Source: Cladocopium goreaui (taxonomy: Eukaryota > Sar > Dinophyceae > Suessiales > Symbiodiniaceae). From it: a DNA stretch of 64,000 bases. Positions 32,886 to 42,349 of this stretch are shown here, piece after piece. The position numbers and the translations under genes are program-made. The stretch covers positions 918,094-982,093 of the forward strand of contig CAMXCT020002335.1 in assembly GCA_947184155.2 (NCBI GenBank). The letters are read 5' to 3'. Position 1 is the stretch's first letter. Every line of letters begins with the position of its first letter. Under the pieces are notes generated by a model. It was not told the origin of the DNA and searched no databases. It worked only from the letters and a program-made list of their open reading frames with translations.

Positions 32886-33084
32886 CTATATATATGTGTA
32901 TGTGTGTGTGTATATATATATATATATACACACACATCAATGTCATCTATACTTTTCTGTGAAAATGGGGATTTCGGATGGCCAGCCTGCATTTTCGCAG
33001 GCTAGTTTTTTTGTTGGTCAATTCCTGAATTCAGCAAGAAATTCATCCCAGCACTTTGGCCCATCTGTTGGGACCATGACCCTC
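32755..33084. other. TA/TG microsatellite and featureless sequence
   Basis: Alternating TA, TG and GTAT runs occupy about 32833-32936. The rest shows no gene signal. Confidence 0.6.
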
Positions 33085-33174
33085 ATTTGGATTGGATCTA
33101 TGATGAAATAATCCAAATATGAAATTATGATTGGATTATTGATGAGATTATTTCATCATAGATCCAATCCAAAT
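33085..33174. repeat. perfect 28-bp inverted repeat (hairpin)
   Basis: The left arm 33085-33112 (begins ATTTGGATTGGATCTATG) is the exact reverse complement of 33147-33174, separated by a 34-bp spacer that itself contains GGATTATT-type words. Confidence 0.9.
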
Positions 33175-33380
33175 TTAATTAATCATATATAATCATATGA
33201 TGATGAAATATAGGCCCAAGCCCATGATTGGATTTTTGGATTTTTTTGTGTTGAGCCTCCATGGCGACTGCTTTTTGACCTCCCAGGCGACCCCTGGCCC
33301 TTTGCCTCCTGCGACTACTACAGACCATGGCAGCAGCTGGGGGCCTGGGGGGCCTGCGGCTTCACCAGTCCCACCAAACA

Positions 33381-33485
33381 TGACATATGAAAACATAGCT
33401 ATTGAACATGACCCATTTATAGTGGATTTTCCCATTAAAAATGGTGATTTTCCATAGTTTTTTGTAAACGTTTACCAGAGGGTAC
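33381..33485. mobile_element. family A element, left end decayed
   Basis: The core ACATAGCTATTGAACATG...AATGGTGATTTTCCATAG and the right end GTTTACCAGAGGGTA match family A. The left CCCTCTGG end is missing. Confidence 0.75.
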
Positions 33486-33606
33486 ATATGACATCATCAT
33501 GACCAGCATGATGTATCCCAATTATATGATATTATATGACATATGTATCCACATGTATCCACATGAAACAAATCCACCTATTCTGGATGTAACACTGTAA
33601 ATTTAG

Positions 33607-33718
33607 AATTGAGAAACATCTCGCTGAGGTGACCATGTATGCCAAAGATGGCATGCGAGACATCTTTAGCCGGGAACCTTGGCGACCCGACTGCTGGTTT
33701 CAGTTTCAGTTTGACTTG
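33607..33718 (+). CDS. candidate exon, unknown protein
   Basis: After GTAAATTTAG, the frame reads IEKHLAEVTMYAKDGMRD then IFSREPWR and PDCWFQFQFDL, ending at the donor GTGATG. Codon content is strong and the peptide has an amphipathic helix. It is the last host exon seen before the minus-strand retroelement. The family is unknown. Confidence 0.55.
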
Positions 33719-34073
33719 GTGATGGTGTATGTTTTTTTGGTGCCTCAACTATTCAGACAATATTGGGTTGAACTTTCCACTCATCCTTGATTTTCAATGA
33801 TTGAAATTACATCTTTGATTTTTCATGATTTTTACACATCATTTTACTTGGTTATGTCATGTGATACCTCCATTCTTGGTAGATCATCACCCCACCCCCC
33901 CGTGAGGCACTGGTTTTGGCCTCATCGGAAAGGTGGTGAAATTCCTCGGGTGCCTTGAAAAATTGACAGAAAGCTGCGGATGGCATTGCTGCGGATGATA
34001 TATATATATATGTAGATACACAACTAAATATACATGTGTATATATATAATTATATATATACATACATATGTAT
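33719..34073. other. left flank of the inserted retroelement
   Basis: AT-rich, ending in TA/CATA microsatellite (about 33999-34079) into which the element inserted. No gene is seen. Confidence 0.6.
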
Positions 34074-34079
34074 ACATAT

Positions 34080-34412
34080 TGTGAGTGGGGTAGCACCACT
34101 GTGACAAACGCAATCTCAAAGCCCTGCAATGAGTTCTTTTCCACCAGCGATCGCAGATGCAACTGCGTCTCCAAGCTTCCACCAGCAATGCACCCTGTGC
34201 AAAAGGGAACGGCCACGTTCCACGAGAGCCAGTTTGGCTAGCAAGACACGGTCCACATCCACTTCCCACCTCTGGCGTACCCTGAGCCAAGTGTCTCGGC
34301 AAAAGATGGTTTCCTGAAAGGCACATCGGTTGGATTGGTCTTGATGGGACCTGGATTGCAAGGACCTAGTGTCATGGTTCTTCTCAAAGAGCTGATATGT
34401 TTGCAAATCACA
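34080..34412 (-). repeat. 3' LTR
   Basis: 333 bp, matching 42363-42695 at a constant offset of 8283 with one substitution. The pol stop codon (34408-34410) overlaps its first bases in the coding direction. A purine-rich AAAAAAGAAA lies just before the LTR and is a possible polypurine tract. Confidence 0.95.
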
Positions 34413-37400
34413 TTCCCAAAATTTCTTTTTTATTGGTTTCATTCTGCTCTTTGAGCCAGCGAGCCCGATCTTTCGTTTTGGCACGTTCTTTCAAGGTCGA
34501 GGCTTCGTCCACCAGTCGGTATGTTCCTACGCGCAAGGTCTCTCGAAGAAAGTGGCTTTCCATAGCCTTTGTGAGGGCATCGGCAAGCTGTGCCCCTGAA
34601 TGCACCCAACGCAAGGATATGTTTTCTTGGAGAGCTTCCTTTATGGCGCGAGAAACAAGTTGAACTCGAAACTCAGCACATGATGGAGGTGCAGTTCTGG
34701 TTGTGAGATCGTAAAGGCTTTTGCAATCTGTTATGGCTAAATCAGCGGTTTGTTTGAATGTTGGTGCGGAAATGGCTGGTGAAAGCAGTTTAAGGGTTTG
34801 TTCAGGTTTTCTCCATTCTGTGTCTGGGTTGTGGAGCCAGGACCAAAAGATTCTCAGCCAAGCGAGTTGATCCAACGCGGATGCAAGCGAGGTGGACTCA
34901 GCAGCAAGGGTACTTGTGACCACTCTCTGTATCTTCTTGCAACCCCATGAAATTGGACTGATCGGGCACTGTTTATTCTCGCTGATATCTTTGTGGGTTC
35001 CAACTATGATTACACCCGAGTGTGAGTCTGGTTTCTTGCTTGACGAAAAAGAAGCGTCACTGAATGCCATGAATCTGAAGTCCATTGTGGGAATAGGCTT
35101 AATGATTATGGCAACATCATGGTGATGCTTTGCTTCATGTAACAAACGGTTACCCTCAAGCAATGTGTCCACGGTCGCACTGTTGATGGCTGATTGTAAA
35201 AATGAAAGTTTACTGGCAAGGTCAGGTCTGGTGTTTGTTGATGCGTATTGGAGACTTCCAATGAGTCCTCTGAGTGCAAGTTTTTCATTGTCGGTGACTG
35301 GACTGGTAGTTTGTGTTTTTCGATTGACATCAATAGTGATTGGTTTAATCTTTCTCACATACGCGGACTGACTCAAGTGGATACTGTTATCACCTCGTTG
35401 AGTTACCTCTATCCCCGTAAAGGTGAAGGCCTGTGTTTTGTGAGAGCCAAACGGGAACTTCTTTTCCAGGAGTTTAATCTTTTCTTGATAAAACTCGTTG
35501 CCCCCTCCAATTCCATCATCCACGTGAATGCCTAAGACCCCAGCCAGAGCCCCTGCATTGGGTTCATTTGGGGGTATTCTAAGTACAAACAGACATGGAT
35601 CAAAAGGAGTGGCCACAAAACCCAGTTTATTCAGCTCGGTGACAAGAGCACAATACCACAGGTAGGGTGCGTCAATCAAACCATAGGCCCCTTTATTAAG
35701 CTTACCAACTTCCCATGGTGACATGTTCATGGCTTTCCTGATCTCACTGACAGGTTCTATCCCAATAACCCGATCGGATTGGGGAGTTCCCTGGAGAAAG
35801 GCGGCACGGATGTCAAAACTTTCAAGTGACCAGCCATTGCTGGCGATGGCTTGAAGCAGCATCATTCGGGACGTACGGTGAAGCGTAGGACTATCTCGAG
35901 GGATCTCCTCAATTTTTGGGTCCAAGTATCCTAATACAACCAGTCGTGCTTTTGCTTTGTGGGTGCGCTGACTTGGTGTTGATATCTTTTGAGAGCTCTT
36001 AGGATTATTTGGATTTGGGGATTCTCCTACGGGGTCTAATGGTTTCCAGGTTAAAATCCATCGGCATCGTAAGATCTGGTCCTCTGGGATTTGGTTCCGT
36101 AAGACCTTACTTAGCGTTCCCGTCTGAATCCAGTTCTGTACTTCTGCTTCCTTGGCTTTGTCGAATTCGGCCTTTTCAGATGCCGTAAGCTCTGACAGTC
36201 TGATCTCAGTCCTTTGTTTCTTAGCATTGGTGGCTAAGAGTGTCCAGGCCTCACCCTGATTCTGTGGCATTTCATGGTTGGAATTAAGGCTGACATCAAA
36301 CTCACATCGCCAGGCAGCATTTACATCCGATGCAGTGGTCTGAAAGACCCAGTCTAAATCTTCACAAACCAGAAGATCGCTTTCCTGAAGTTGTTCATCA
36401 GGTGGTGCACCATTGATCATCGGAGTAGCTTGGCGTGAGCTCTCAGGTTCATGATCCGGTTGTGGGATCGTCTCTGAATTGCTGTTAGTTCGGGAAACCT
36501 CTGAAGTCTCACTTTCGGGTTGGTTATGAGGGTTATCATCTTCTGGAGGATTACTTGGTGGGAAGTCTATTTCATGCATTTCAGGAATGGGAGGTAGTTG
36601 GTTATGGTTATTTTGATTTATTCTGTCAATTTGACGGTGAATGGTGGTGAGGTCTTCCGGAAGTTCACTGCTTTCATCTGTGCCTTCTTCGGGAAGGGCA
36701 AGTCGAACATGCTCTGGTGCGCTGCGGAAAAGTCTTCCCCCTTGAGTGCTCCATACTGTATGATTCCCATCTTGGATAATGGTTTTCTGGGGTCCTATCC
36801 ATTTGGGGTTTCCCTGTTGTTCCGCTCTCCAGATCATTATCCACTGATTGGGCTCATATGTTCCTCTGTTGGGACATGGTCGCCTCAAAACTGCTCGGCG
36901 AAGCGTGTTGCTGTTGTCTGCGCTGTGGAAAGCACGTCGTGCACTCTCTCGAATTTCAAGCAGGTTCTTGAACTCTTGAACACCTATTTCATGATCCTCC
37001 CGCAGGGCTAGTTCATGAGAAGGCCTAGATTCGTCGCTTAATATGGAACCGGCAAGTCTGGAGTGTTTACCAAAAACAATGACTTCTGGGGCGTATCCAT
37101 GACGAATGCTCATAGAATTCTTGGCATGAGTGCATTGGTTCAAAGCTGTCTGCAGTTGGGGATAGTCATCGATCGCATGCTCCATGTCTATCTTTGTCAA
37201 CATGTTTTGTAGAAACCCTCCATGTCGCTCTATCTTTCCCTGCTGCCAGTGTGCTTCAGGTGGAATTGTCAGTTGTTTGATACCATATCTCTGAGTGAAT
37301 GTCGTGAGGTCATGTGAGTTCATTTCGGTTGCTGAATCTACTTGGATCATATTTGGTGGTCCAGCCCATGAGATCCAGTGGTGGTCTATCAGGCGGATGA

Positions 37401-37776
37401 AATCATGAGTGTCTCGGGAAGGTGCGCACACTGCCACATGATAGTTTGACCCCGCATCCAAGAAGTGATACAAGTGGAAACTTTTCCCCTTTGCATTTTT
37501 CCAATTAATCCCATCTATGTAAACTTTATGGTTAAAGTCTAATAGGGGCTTAAGGGTTCCTGGACGTTGGTGTTTAGGGGGACTGCATGCGGCACAGATG
37601 TGGCACTTCAGCTCTAAAGCTGCCTGCACAACTTCTGCTCGGTATCCTGCGACCTGGAGTGCTTTTGACAAACGATCATTGGAAGGGTGGCCCAAATTCT
37701 TGTGCATGTTCATGATCTCCTGTTGTTCCCACTTTGGGAGTGATCTGAATCTTTGATCTTGTTGACAAACGATCAT
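34408..37776 (-). CDS. pol: downstream half of split copia polyprotein: integrase, reverse transcriptase, RNase H
   Basis: 1122 residues. The integrase zinc motif is HKNLGH ... CHICAAC at about residues 24-64. The DDE core shows YIDGINW, QVDSATEM and GKIERHGG. Reverse transcriptase motifs include RCRWILTWK, KARLVVLGYLD, SFDIRAAFLQG, KGAYGLIDAP and the catalytic IHVDDGIGGG. RNase H has FSDASFSSSK, LAAESTSL, ITDCKSLYDL and QLADALTKAM. The apparent start (ATG at 37774-37776) lies inside the second copy of a 97-bp duplication, so this is not a natural start; the frame was originally continuous with the upstream polyprotein. Unless ribosomes reinitiate or shift, the enzymes would not be made from this copy. 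The stop lies just inside the 3' LTR. Confidence 0.9.
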   Translation of the reverse strand: MIVCQQDQRFRSLPKWEQQEIMNMHKNLGHPSNDRLSKALQVAGYRAEVVQAALELKCHICAACSPPKHQRPGTLKPLLDFNHKVYIDGINWKNAKGKSFHLYHFLDAGSNYHVAVCAPSRDTHDFIRLIDHHWISWAGPPNMIQVDSATEMNSHDLTTFTQRYGIKQLTIPPEAHWQQGKIERHGGFLQNMLTKIDMEHAIDDYPQLQTALNQCTHAKNSMSIRHGYAPEVIVFGKHSRLAGSILSDESRPSHELALREDHEIGVQEFKNLLEIRESARRAFHSADNSNTLRRAVLRRPCPNRGTYEPNQWIMIWRAEQQGNPKWIGPQKTIIQDGNHTVWSTQGGRLFRSAPEHVRLALPEEGTDESSELPEDLTTIHRQIDRINQNNHNQLPPIPEMHEIDFPPSNPPEDDNPHNQPESETSEVSRTNSNSETIPQPDHEPESSRQATPMINGAPPDEQLQESDLLVCEDLDWVFQTTASDVNAAWRCEFDVSLNSNHEMPQNQGEAWTLLATNAKKQRTEIRLSELTASEKAEFDKAKEAEVQNWIQTGTLSKVLRNQIPEDQILRCRWILTWKPLDPVGESPNPNNPKSSQKISTPSQRTHKAKARLVVLGYLDPKIEEIPRDSPTLHRTSRMMLLQAIASNGWSLESFDIRAAFLQGTPQSDRVIGIEPVSEIRKAMNMSPWEVGKLNKGAYGLIDAPYLWYCALVTELNKLGFVATPFDPCLFVLRIPPNEPNAGALAGVLGIHVDDGIGGGNEFYQEKIKLLEKKFPFGSHKTQAFTFTGIEVTQRGDNSIHLSQSAYVRKIKPITIDVNRKTQTTSPVTDNEKLALRGLIGSLQYASTNTRPDLASKLSFLQSAINSATVDTLLEGNRLLHEAKHHHDVAIIIKPIPTMDFRFMAFSDASFSSSKKPDSHSGVIIVGTHKDISENKQCPISPISWGCKKIQRVVTSTLAAESTSLASALDQLAWLRIFWSWLHNPDTEWRKPEQTLKLLSPAISAPTFKQTADLAITDCKSLYDLTTRTAPPSCAEFRVQLVSRAIKEALQENISLRWVHSGAQLADALTKAMESHFLRETLRVGTYRLVDEASTLKERAKTKDRARWLKEQNETNKKEILGM

Positions 37777-37861
37777 TGGAAGGGTGGCCCAAATTCTTGT
37801 GCATGTTCATGATCTCCTGTTGTTCCCACTTTGGGAGTGATCTGAATCTTTGATCTTGTTG
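37665..37861. repeat. 97-bp tandem duplication splitting the polyprotein frame
   Basis: Positions 37665-37764 repeat exactly at 37762-37861 (offset 97, shared TTG at the join). Ninety-seven is not a multiple of three, so the frame shifts. Without one copy, 34408-42307 would be 2601 codons including the stop, exactly in frame. An assembly error from overlapping read or contig ends would look the same. Confidence 0.95.
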
Positions 37862-40800
37862 TTTACCTAGACTTTCAGGAATCGTGCTTGGCACTTCAGG
37901 GCTGACTTCAGGCAAATTTGGAGTGCTTCGCTCCATCGTGATGTCACTGGCATTCCGGGAACTGTCATCAGCTGTCGTGTCCAGCGATGTCTGCATGCTC
38001 TGTTGGGAACCATAAGGACGGTCGGCACTTGCTGCTGAACCAGACTCTCGGTTTTTGGGATTTTCAGTGGATTCATGGTTCTTGGCAAACATCGTGACAT
38101 TGATGCGGCATGGGTGTGCAGGTCGGATGAGCTGCCGTTTGGATAATCTATCCCATTGTTCCCAATACCGTTCGTATTTGATTTCCCCCGTGGTTCTCAT
38201 CAAAACCAGGCTACGACGAAAAGGTGCTTCTTGGGGACTCATTCTTTCAGGGGGACCCAGAGTTCTATCGGTGCCTCTACATGCAATGACCCTCATGATC
38301 TGCTTGTCATCAAAGAGCTCTTGGAGTTGATTCAAGATGACATGGTCTTGAATCTCCTGTCGCCCTACCCTAGGAAGTGTTTGTCCAATCGCATTGATGA
38401 TTCCTTGAAGAACATCTTTGTCTGGTGTTACCTTCTGTTTACCTTCGAGTCGACGGCGTTTGGACAAGTTTTCATCCCGAGATTCTGGCATGATCAGTTC
38501 AGATCTAGCAAAAGTCAGCTTTGGCCGTGGTCGTCGGCTGTCGGCAGCATACACTGGGTTCATGGCTGTGCAGCATATGCTTTGTGACTTCTGGCCCATG
38601 ATCTTTGCTACAGTTCTAGCAAACTTCCGGGGATACACTGCCGTAAACTCAGTTCTAAGCATTGATCTTCCCTGGACGATTGTTGTTCCTTCGATCGGTT
38701 GGTGTTCGTGTGAGTGATCACAGACCCTCCCATGAAGCAGGGCATACATCTTATCATCCGTAGTTAAGATTACCATACCCTTTTTCATTGATTTCCCGTT
38801 GAGGGGGCATTTAAGGTCGCCTACCCTACACATGTCAAACTGGCATGCGCGTGTATAGGCATGAACCTCTGCAAGGCCGGGATGAGACAGCATCAGTGAT
38901 CGGGCTGGCTGTTCCCAGTGGAACTGCTGTCCCTGCATAATCTGGTGTCGGAACAACACAATGCATAAGGCAATTTGGTACAACAACTGCTTTCGGGTCT
39001 GTTGGTATGCATCATGGGCTTCTAGGGATCTAGAAGCATTCAGGTTTGACCAGGAGGACCAGGGACCACAGTCTGGGCTTACCCATATATGTCTGGGCCG
39101 GTGTCTGGCGATCAGGCTAAACAACTTGGCACGGCCACTCACTGTTTCTAGATCTCCCTCGGCTCTCCCAAAGCGATGGGCATTGCGTTGTAGCTGATTC
39201 ATCTGGTGTGTCAAGGGAGACTTTGGACTGCAGAACACTTCTAACAACTGGCTTGGTGAACCCATCGGTTGGATGTGTTTTGACTGAGTTTCAAGTTCAC
39301 GTTCGAACTGCTGGATGATTTGTTTGAGGTGAAGGTGTTCATGTTGCATGAATGTTATAATGTCGGTGTCCCAGTCCTCTTTCATCCTAGATGAGGGCTC
39401 TCCACATCGGACGTCTCCTCGATGGGGATCTGCTGAGCTGGGTGAGTCTGGCCCGCAGTCATCTCGAGGTGGTGAATGACTCTTGAGAGAGCATTTTCCA
39501 GGTGCAACATCCGTTGCTGCATTGCCTCCACATTGGGATCCGAGCTCATAGTCCCCTGGGTGTATGTCCCGGGTTCCAACGCCCATCCGGCGTCCTCCAT
39601 GTCCGGCAAATGGATTGAACTTTGGGACAAAGGTCGGGTCTTGGCTTTTGCCGCAATCATCCCTGGGCTTGGGCCACCCGCTTTGGCTGAGCTTTGGACA
39701 CCTGAGGTTGTCATGGGTAGGCTGCCTTGTGGAACGACTGGAATTGGCATCTGGTGAGCTTCGTGGTAATCCAGCTTCAACTCCACATATCGTATGAACC
39801 GACGGTGGGCTGTTTTGGTGCTTGCTCCATAGTGCTTTGTCATCCATGACACCCACTCTTGATCCTTCCACGTCTCGTGGAAGCTCTGGCCACGGTGTTT
39901 CTGACCAAAGTCCACAAGCTCCGGACCCAGCTCTTCCAGTGTCAAGTGGCTGAGATCCTCCACTTGCACGGCAACCTGAGTCTGCATCTGAGACAGGCGC
40001 TGCGACAGACTGGCCATCTGCGACAGACTGGCCATCTTCGACAGTTGAACGGTCAAGCTCAGGCAAAACACTGGGACGAGTCTGAACCACGGACTGTACA
40101 TCGAGCAACTTGGCTGTTTGTTCATTCTGCATGATGGCTGAATGGGGATCTTTCTTCATTGCCTGTACCTGTTCACCTGAATATTCTTCGGGATTCTCAT
40201 CTTTGGGGTTGGTACGCATGGCTGATCCTACCCAGTTCGGCTTTTGGGACTGCAACTTTTCGGCATCTTCGGACACAAATGTCTCGGCAGGTGCTGTCGG
40301 CTGCATTGGAGAAAAGGCTGGGCAAGGCTGACATGCTTTGGTAATGTCATTCAGATTGATCAGAAATAAACCTTTATTGGAAAGATTAAGTTTCACTGGT
40401 TGCCCAAACATCGGACTCTGCAATTCCTGGCGGCGGCAATCGATGCTGGCATGCAACGCTCTCATCAGAGTATTGCTCAACAAAAACGGGGTTGCTCCAG
40501 GAACAATGGCTACCTTGAGCATGAGATTTCCAATTGGAATCACAATTGCTTGGCTACTTGTCAAAGTCCCTTGATTTCCAAACCTGAAGGTTATGTTGCA
40601 TGGGCAGCGTCGAAGTTGGCCCCTGGTGGCAGAGTCTAAGTGATCTATGAGGCTTGCGACTTGCTCGCTTCCTATCACTGTCTTTGATGCTCCAAGATCC
40701 AGGATCCCACTTGCTCCATGGGTAGCAAAACAGATGTGGGCATCAGGTGAATCAATCTGACAACTGTTGGCTTTCGGATCTGCTACAACCTTGGTGGTTA

Positions 40801-42307
40801 CCTGGAACCGGGATGCAACAGCAGACTTGGACGGTTGTTCAAAAAAACGGCGGTTCAAAATGAACCTGCTACTTGGCTTCACAGCTGGGTCACTCCTTAG
40901 TCGTGCACGGAGGCGGTCTTTGGCCGACATTTCAGGCTTCTCCCCCTTATTTCCCAAATATTCATTATGAATGTTCCCATCATAAGGTCGAGACAACCGC
41001 TTACCTATGCTACGATTCTCAGTAGTTAACCCAAAAACGGATACTACATGTGGCCATGATTCATCTACAGGGCAGTGCGAGGGCAAGTCATGATCGTCGA
41101 TGGTCGGCAATCCTAAGAACTCCAGAGGCAAAGCTTCATCTGCACCTGAGCTTGCAAGATCGGTCACCAGCGTCGTTGTTGGAGCAGTGCTACTACCGTT
41201 GCCACTCATACCAGACTGAGATGTTGTTCCCCCTTTGTAGGGGCATTCAGCTTTCCAGTGACCCCGGCGTCCACACGCCCTGCAGTTGCTCTGTAAAATC
41301 CGGTCTTGTAAAGTCTTGCGACCCTTGCCAAACTTGGAACCCTTTCCAAAAGACTTGCCACCACTTCCTGAAAACTTACCCTTGTTGAACTGGTTGGAAC
41401 CCTTGCTAGTCGGCCAGAAACCCCGGTTGCGATATTTCTCTGACAACCGTCGGCGGGCTTCCATGTAGGCTGTAAAAGCTTGAGCCATTTCCAGGTCCTC
41501 TTGGATTACGTCCGAGGCTGCTGCCTCGAAGTCAGCAATCATGGCTGCATCCTCATCTTCGCCCTCTGTGATCAGCGTGTCCACAAAGTCTTCCTCGGTC
41601 ATTTCATCGGCTGCTATCAGCCCATCGGCTGATTCAGGCACATCTTCCACCGTCAGAGCATGTTGATCATAGACCTTGGTCTTGCCACGGCGTTGACCTG
41701 TCATGTCCATGAAGAAATTTGCTCCCAACATCCGAATGGCCTCAGAGACCTTTTGGCTTGTCAACTTCCCTGCACTATCTCGGTCAGACTCCAAGATCAC
41801 GCGCTTTTTGTCCTCTGGTGTCAGAGAACTTCCTCTGAGCACGATAAATGCCTGAAGATCTTCCAGTGTCAGTTTCCTAGCTAACAAGCGACTCCAAAGA
41901 ATCTCTGACCGGGCTAAGTATGAATCATTGGATTCATCGCCTTTCTGTTGGCAGTGGTACAGTGCTTGTTCGGCTTCATCGAACTGTTTCTCCAAGGGAA
42001 TTCTCCGCCAGCTTCCGCCCAAGAGAGATATCAACTTCTGTATCGAAGATTCATCATTGGATAGCAGTTCTGACTGATGTAATTGCAGTTTCTGAAATGC
42101 AGAGCCTTGGCAGTTGAGGATTAAACGTGTCACCAGTTCCACGTACTTATCCTTTGGCCAGGCTGCTGTCACCAATTCGACTTTCTGCTGGTAAATCAGC
42201 ATGTCATCCTTGGCCGGGTCAAAGTGAGGAACTAGGTAGGCTAATTGGCTCGTGACCTGTGATGTCGATGAGCCAGCTTCAGACCCACTTCCAGTTGGCT
42301 CCGGCAT
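37676..42307 (-). CDS. gag: upstream half of split copia polyprotein: Gag, protease, methyltransferase-like block
   Basis: 1543 residues from ATG 42307. The N-terminal region about 20-200 is Gag-like (QLHQSELLSNDES, FDEAEQALYHC). A CCHC zinc knuckle, CRACGRRGHWKAEC, lies near 340-353. The retropepsin-like site reads GILDLGASKTVIG near 535, with Leu where Ser/Thr is usual. Residues about 1020-1215 form a methyltransferase-like block (LLEVFCSPKSP, HIWVSPDCGPWSSWS, FHWEQPARS, CDHSHEHQ). The frame then reaches the first integrase residues (MNMHKNLGHPSNDRL) and terminates soon after the 97-bp duplication. Residues about 760-970 have an out-of-frame look (Ser, Arg, Gly, Pro and Cys-rich); the same bases read better in the next frame (see 39382-40125). 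Confidence 0.9.
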   Translation of the reverse strand: MPEPTGSGSEAGSSTSQVTSQLAYLVPHFDPAKDDMLIYQQKVELVTAAWPKDKYVELVTRLILNCQGSAFQKLQLHQSELLSNDESSIQKLISLLGGSWRRIPLEKQFDEAEQALYHCQQKGDESNDSYLARSEILWSRLLARKLTLEDLQAFIVLRGSSLTPEDKKRVILESDRDSAGKLTSQKVSEAIRMLGANFFMDMTGQRRGKTKVYDQHALTVEDVPESADGLIAADEMTEEDFVDTLITEGEDEDAAMIADFEAAASDVIQEDLEMAQAFTAYMEARRRLSEKYRNRGFWPTSKGSNQFNKGKFSGSGGKSFGKGSKFGKGRKTLQDRILQSNCRACGRRGHWKAECPYKGGTTSQSGMSGNGSSTAPTTTLVTDLASSGADEALPLEFLGLPTIDDHDLPSHCPVDESWPHVVSVFGLTTENRSIGKRLSRPYDGNIHNEYLGNKGEKPEMSAKDRLRARLRSDPAVKPSSRFILNRRFFEQPSKSAVASRFQVTTKVVADPKANSCQIDSPDAHICFATHGASGILDLGASKTVIGSEQVASLIDHLDSATRGQLRRCPCNITFRFGNQGTLTSSQAIVIPIGNLMLKVAIVPGATPFLLSNTLMRALHASIDCRRQELQSPMFGQPVKLNLSNKGLFLINLNDITKACQPCPAFSPMQPTAPAETFVSEDAEKLQSQKPNWVGSAMRTNPKDENPEEYSGEQVQAMKKDPHSAIMQNEQTAKLLDVQSVVQTRPSVLPELDRSTVEDGQSVADGQSVAAPVSDADSGCRASGGSQPLDTGRAGSGACGLWSETPWPELPRDVEGSRVGVMDDKALWSKHQNSPPSVHTICGVEAGLPRSSPDANSSRSTRQPTHDNLRCPKLSQSGWPKPRDDCGKSQDPTFVPKFNPFAGHGGRRMGVGTRDIHPGDYELGSQCGGNAATDVAPGKCSLKSHSPPRDDCGPDSPSSADPHRGDVRCGEPSSRMKEDWDTDIITFMQHEHLHLKQIIQQFERELETQSKHIQPMGSPSQLLEVFCSPKSPLTHQMNQLQRNAHRFGRAEGDLETVSGRAKLFSLIARHRPRHIWVSPDCGPWSSWSNLNASRSLEAHDAYQQTRKQLLYQIALCIVLFRHQIMQGQQFHWEQPARSLMLSHPGLAEVHAYTRACQFDMCRVGDLKCPLNGKSMKKGMVILTTDDKMYALLHGRVCDHSHEHQPIEGTTIVQGRSMLRTEFTAVYPRKFARTVAKIMGQKSQSICCTAMNPVYAADSRRPRPKLTFARSELIMPESRDENLSKRRRLEGKQKVTPDKDVLQGIINAIGQTLPRVGRQEIQDHVILNQLQELFDDKQIMRVIACRGTDRTLGPPERMSPQEAPFRRSLVLMRTTGEIKYERYWEQWDRLSKRQLIRPAHPCRINVTMFAKNHESTENPKNRESGSAASADRPYGSQQSMQTSLDTTADDSSRNASDITMERSTPNLPEVSPEVPSTIPESLGKQQDQRFRSLPKWEQQEIMNMHKNLGHPSNDRLSTRSKIQITPKVGTTGDHEHAQEFGPPFQ
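39382..40125 (-). CDS. alternative-frame domain inside the polyprotein
   Basis: In the frame one base on from the main frame, 247 codons are open. They read a coiled-coil-like start (MASLSQMASLSQRLSQMQ), then a globular segment with GPELVDFGQKHRGQSF, HETWKDQEWVSWMTKH and HRRFIRYVELKLDYHE. Next come a Pro/Ser-rich linker and a second helix (VEAMQQRMLHLENALSRV). The globular part resembles a small recurrent domain with a FG..HRG.SF...W...W pattern that I believe occurs in dinoflagellate retroelement proteins; this is from memory and needs a search. The main-frame translation of the same bases looks like noise. The likeliest reading is two compensating frameshifts (near 40035, at an 18-bp direct repeat, and near 39390) or a true overlapping frame. 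No separate start signal is evident. Confidence 0.6.
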   Translation of the reverse strand: MNKQPSCSMYSPWFRLVPVFCLSLTVQLSKMASLSQMASLSQRLSQMQTQVAVQVEDLSHLTLEELGPELVDFGQKHRGQSFHETWKDQEWVSWMTKHYGASTKTAHRRFIRYVELKLDYHEAHQMPIPVVPQGSLPMTTSGVQSSAKAGGPSPGMIAAKAKTRPLSQSSIHLPDMEDAGWALEPGTYTQGTMSSDPNVEAMQQRMLHLENALSRVIHHLEMTAGQTHPAQQIPIEETSDVESPHLG

Positions 42308-42349
42308 GGAGTTGTTTGAAAGGCCCTTGGATACCCCCCTTTGCGGGGG

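Noticed and set aside
38055-38717. Plus-strand frames across the minus-strand polyprotein
   Set aside because: Shadows of the retroelement coding sequence.
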